Shown one piece after another: positions 62,301 through 64,000 of a stretch of 64,000 nucleotides of DNA (position 1 is its first letter; every line of letters begins with the position of its first letter). Made by a program: the position numbers and the translations under genes. Source of the DNA: CALZJC01 sp963781065 (GTDB lineage: Bacteria; Acidobacteriota; Thermoanaerobaculia; Multivoradales; JAHEKO01); NCBI GenBank assembly GCA_963781065.1, contig CAWAET010000010.1:15071-79070 (forward strand), written 5' to 3'. The notes under the pieces were generated by a model. That model was not told the origin of the DNA. It ran no database searches and saw nothing but the letters and a program-made list of their open reading frames with translations.

Positions 62301-62417
62301 GCTCTCGGCCGCGCCGTGCTTCGAAGTGCCTTGTTCGCACGCGGTGCCCAGCACCAGCACGAGGAGTGGAGCTGTCGCTGCCCAGGTGCTGCGGATTAGG
62401 AGTTGTAGAGGAATCAC
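59304..62417 (-). CDS. TPR-CHAT protease, probable lipoprotein
   Basis: An intact protein of 1,037 aa from GTG 62417, chosen because it places a lipoprotein signal (APLLVLVLGTACEQG) at the N-terminus; the open frame upstream to 62597 has no coding character. About 600 residues of TPR-like helices follow (AFNRALALELLGLTEQAIAA, DAVASYRDSFYRLYLPPALR). The C-terminal CHAT domain has QLPFSALREPRSGRYLFEDR, the His in SGLHFAGHARTTALD, the Cys in DLVVLSACGTARGPI and the usual end AGAGSVVASLWDVNDEST. The dyad is complete. It is coupled to companion 1 and divergent from companion 2. The location is likely periplasmic, unlike cytoplasmic CHAT effectors. Confidence 0.88.
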   Translation of the reverse strand: MIPLQLLIRSTWAATAPLLVLVLGTACEQGTSKHGAAESSAPTRGFLVNAFDGRRPFLPRLSGFDTWQPCPAQEDVELRCAALPRPGTTEFRTLARAGSGLRGGMGDDLHDLHTQAVLELLLAPVENSARSAALLDEASLAEPTNRAAAADRVAAHLVAGLVGTTPRSFAAALEAAGPRREAAEPALAFNRALALELLGLTEQAIAAWSEVAHGGEPTPWAAEAAARARHLVASRDVPRTTPADRFQRALTEELSEWAAAVVAGDSGRKLRALERLDRIQERLQDDSEDRSLVEIYAGLSSGAVEERLIAEGALLYLQGLDLLRAFDLDGARKALESADRSLQGMPALQAWARYGRAIADYQIGSASGYRGALDQLEAALVEIEGRPYPLVRGRIHYQTALTHGVMGNHSAALAAAEDARGDLVAGGDPAALARVEELVAHEQRILGQRPRAWSGAHRALLAANEAGSIHARYNALFSLTILAREEGWHRAELVIAQALVESGRALDNPVALAPALKERARARDAVGDGDGARLDLERAGRSAAALGDPSVRNTVEADLRLAAGEILLATEPDRACRDLDDAVASYRDSFYRLYLPPALRLRARCRRSRGDHDGAARDLAEAIAALETQRGEVSDAASRGSFFDEARELFGAQIALLAEQGEWANALLVADQGRSRLVLDRLAEDTWPDGRELLDRVGSSLSSGDAIVSYFLGSDAVYAWVLTDSGLWGGRVATARGWVEDEIRRLREGLSAGAGSTLAAAHLTRLHRLLLGPLEEQLRGAERLFVVLDGPLHQLPFSALREPRSGRYLFEDREVQLAPSLAVLASSLGSRRGPSAVSTLVIAGEAPRGWARLVAAESEARRVAEHCGGARLVFGAPEEARVALHGLGDYSGLHFAGHARTTALDPQDNGLILGDGPLFTIAEIAETDASGLDLVVLSACGTARGPIGASEGMQGLARAFIAAGAGSVVASLWDVNDESTANFVIDFYRELETTGDPARALGRAKSRALRDGVPFATWAAFEVYSARAHTETERTAP

Positions 62418-62618
62418 CGTGCCGTTCCCGTCAAGAGTCAGAGACTTACGCCATTCTCCTCCACCTGGGTGTCGCCCGAAAGCCAACAGGCCTTTCCGTC
62501 TAATTCGAGGCAAGCCCGCTGCCCTCCGCTGGCCGGCCTGGCTGCGGCAGTGGAGGCGTCCGGTCGAATCCGCCGGATAGAATTCCAGAATCACCATTGA
62601 TCAGATCGTGAGGTTCCC
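62418..62618. promoter_or_regulatory. Divergent intergenic region between the CHAT gene and companion 2
   Basis: About 200 bp. GGATAGAAT at about 62575 resembles an extended -10 for the plus-strand gene, and a similar GGATAGAAT precedes the 26012 gene. An imperfect dyad CCACCTGGGTG lies at about 62460. No -35 is convincing. Shared regulation of both directions is possible. Confidence 0.35.
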
Positions 62619-63653
62619 ATGACGATTCTCCGTATTCTCTTTGTTGGCATGATGGCGTTCGCGCCCGATGACCCCAGCCAAGTCGGCAGGGTGACCGTGC
62701 TGCTCCGGGATGCGCGGACCGCGACCGATCTCGGAGAGGAGTGCATCCAACCCCATCTCCCCCTCCTACACTGGGACGCTACTTGCTCAGGAGACTGCAC
62801 GGCATCGCATCCGCAGACGTTCTGGACCTGCGATCAGCTCCCGGTGACCATCGAGGAGTACGACTCGCTGTGGGTTCTGGCAGAAGAGGAGCTGAAGATC
62901 ACCTTCTCTGGCGCCGAAATCGACCGCCACTGGAAAGCCGACCAGATTGGAACCATGTCGGAGATCCACAAGAACCAGTGGGGGCACGGACCGGCAAAGA
63001 CCCTCCACAGCAACTGGACAGGACCGAAGGTCAAGCCGCGCCAGGGTCTCGTAGCCCGAATTCAGCTCGACAACGGCGTCTTTGAGGACTGTCACCTCGT
63101 CGACTGGGAAGGGCAGACCGCCAACCTCTGGTACACAAGGCTCCAGAATCTCAAGTCACAGGGCAAGGACTCGCAGCATTCGGGCGCCGCTACCGATGTC
63201 GTTCTCGCGACCATGACCGCCCCCGAGAAAGGCCAAACGGTAAAGGTCGCAGGCAACACCTTCAACGGCAAGCATGTCCGCGAGATCACGCTCGAGCCGA
63301 TCTCTTGCGGAGACGGAACCGACAATGACTGCATCACGCTGATCGTCGAGAACCAGTCGACCCTCGTGGCAGATCGTTCCCGCTTCGGCCGCCACTTCGA
63401 GCGGCTCTACCGCTTCTCGCAGAAGGCAAAGGCAAAGAACCGCTGGGTCCCGTTCGTCCCAGCCAAAGAACCGCAGGCACCAATGGGAACCGCTGCCCCT
63501 TCCTGCGCGGCGGCTAGAGGCAGGTTCCATCAGGTACTGGGTCTACTCTTGAGTGGGACAAAACCGGCCAGGGACGAGCTCGCGCTCTCCGACCACGCCT
63601 TCGAGCTTTGGAACCTAGGCAACCGGCCAATCTGCCCGCAGACTCAGTACTGA
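62619..63653 (+). CDS. CHAT-associated companion protein 2 (unknown family)
   Basis: An intact 344-aa protein, paralogous to companion 1 and transcribed divergently from the CHAT gene. It starts MTILRILFVGMMAFAPDDPS. Shared motifs: VTVLLRDARTATDLGEEC, IQPHLPLLHWDATC, LWVLAEEELKITFS, GLVARIQLDNGVFEDCHLVD, ITLIVENQ, LYRFSQ and LGNRPICP at the C-terminus. Cys residues in the first (ATC) and last (PICP) blocks are kept between paralogues, suggesting a structural disulfide or metal site. No named domain is recognised. A hairpin (GGTCC/GGACC then TTTT) at 63827-63860 could be a distant terminator. Confidence 0.7.
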   Translation: MTILRILFVGMMAFAPDDPSQVGRVTVLLRDARTATDLGEECIQPHLPLLHWDATCSGDCTASHPQTFWTCDQLPVTIEEYDSLWVLAEEELKITFSGAEIDRHWKADQIGTMSEIHKNQWGHGPAKTLHSNWTGPKVKPRQGLVARIQLDNGVFEDCHLVDWEGQTANLWYTRLQNLKSQGKDSQHSGAATDVVLATMTAPEKGQTVKVAGNTFNGKHVREITLEPISCGDGTDNDCITLIVENQSTLVADRSRFGRHFERLYRFSQKAKAKNRWVPFVPAKEPQAPMGTAAPSCAAARGRFHQVLGLLLSGTKPARDELALSDHAFELWNLGNRPICPQTQY

Positions 63654-64000
63654 CCTGGCACGCCTCGGGCCGGCACGCCGCTGCCGCCTTGGAGTCTTCG
63701 CCAGAGACATCTCCGGGTAGATGAGCCTCCGGGCCTCCCGCGGTCGAAGGGAACCGTCCCATCGGGTGGTGCTCGCGGACCCCAACGTGGAACCTCCGGA
63801 ATCCGTCCGTCCAACACTCAGAACCCGGTCCAAGGGGGCCCAATCTTGGGAGGACCTTTTCTTGAGTGAATCTCGGACGAAACCGGCTCCGGCCGGACTG
63901 CCTCGGTTTCAGCACCAGAAGCGACCGCGACCAACGGTGCCTCGGCGCACACGGGCTCTCGCCCTGTTGTGCCGCCTACGATCCCACCGCTGGCTCGAAC
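63654..64000. other. Terminal region without a supported gene
   Basis: Open frames here are short and lack recognisable motifs or ribosome binding sites. The only structure seen is the GGTCC/GGACC hairpin followed by TTTT at about 63827-63860. A gene may begin beyond the window end. Confidence 0.5.

Noticed and set aside
63514..63915. A 133-codon minus-strand frame near the window end
   Set aside because: It overlaps the C-terminus of companion 2, is rich in Arg/Pro/Gly and has no ribosome binding site or known motif.

Overview
The window is high-GC DNA (apart from a few genes) from a bacterium that most resembles an Acidobacteriota lineage, perhaps close to Thermoanaerobaculia. This is inferred from gene content: an acidobacterial VWFA-related protein, a Ser/Thr kinase fused to TPRs, a Sec/lipoprotein-type (clade II) nos cluster, FG-GAP and Cys-rich secreted proteins, and c-di-GMP-I type riboswitches. 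No rRNA is present and the taxonomy was not tested. Many reading frames, including the housekeeping genes dnaB, typA/bipA and mlaFED, are broken by single-base insertions or deletions while conserved sequence continues in the next frame. I treat these as probable sequencing or assembly errors and annotate each gene across its full corrected extent.

Layout. 1-2.2 kb: the 3' end of purC and a secreted VWFA-related protein. 2.3-9.4 kb (minus): mlaD, mlaF, mlaE, dnaB, a secreted HELGH metallopeptidase and a small exported protein. 9.6-18.9 kb: a DsbA-family protein, an epimerase, a methyltransferase, a two-domain cyclase-family protein, a PA2778/PA2779 pair, TypA/BipA and a PRMT-like methyltransferase. 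19.0-27.2 kb: a 166-bp palindromic element, a kinase-TPR/CHAT-protease operon, a divergent Hcp-like protein, a riboswitch-controlled exported protein and an unknown membrane protein. 27.3-33.7 kb (minus): nosZ, nosB-like, nosD, nosF, nosY, nosL, with nosD and nosF in one open frame. 33.8-38.2 kb: an SGNH-like membrane protein coupled to a MATCAP-family protein, an orphan CorC C-terminus, an alpha/beta hydrolase and a cyclic-nucleotide-binding-domain protein. 38.6-45.2 kb: an FG-GAP/TSP3 protein, a PsiD-like pyruvoyl decarboxylase, tRNA-Leu(UAA), a short unknown protein and a second FG-GAP protein. 45.5-57 kb (minus): two giant paralogous HEWGH metallopeptidases with Cys-rich repeats. 57.3-63.7 kb: an arginase/agmatinase-family enzyme and a CHAT-TPR lipoprotein flanked by two paralogous companion proteins.

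Regulation. Five intergenic regions carry the same promoter-like arrangement: an inverted repeat YYACCC-N4-GGGTGK followed 20-21 bp later by a YGTARYYT box. It precedes nosZ, the alpha/beta hydrolase and three genes for exported proteins. Two of those three exported-protein genes also have a clear GEMM (c-di-GMP-I class) aptamer in the leader, and the third has a degenerate one. The two giant peptidase genes share a different promoter and a two-hairpin leader.

The most novel candidates are the CHAT lipoprotein with its paralogous companions (58.3-63.7 kb), the kinase-CHAT operon with a hexapeptide tandem repeat between the catalytic His and Cys (19.1-24.0 kb), and the five-site promoter family.
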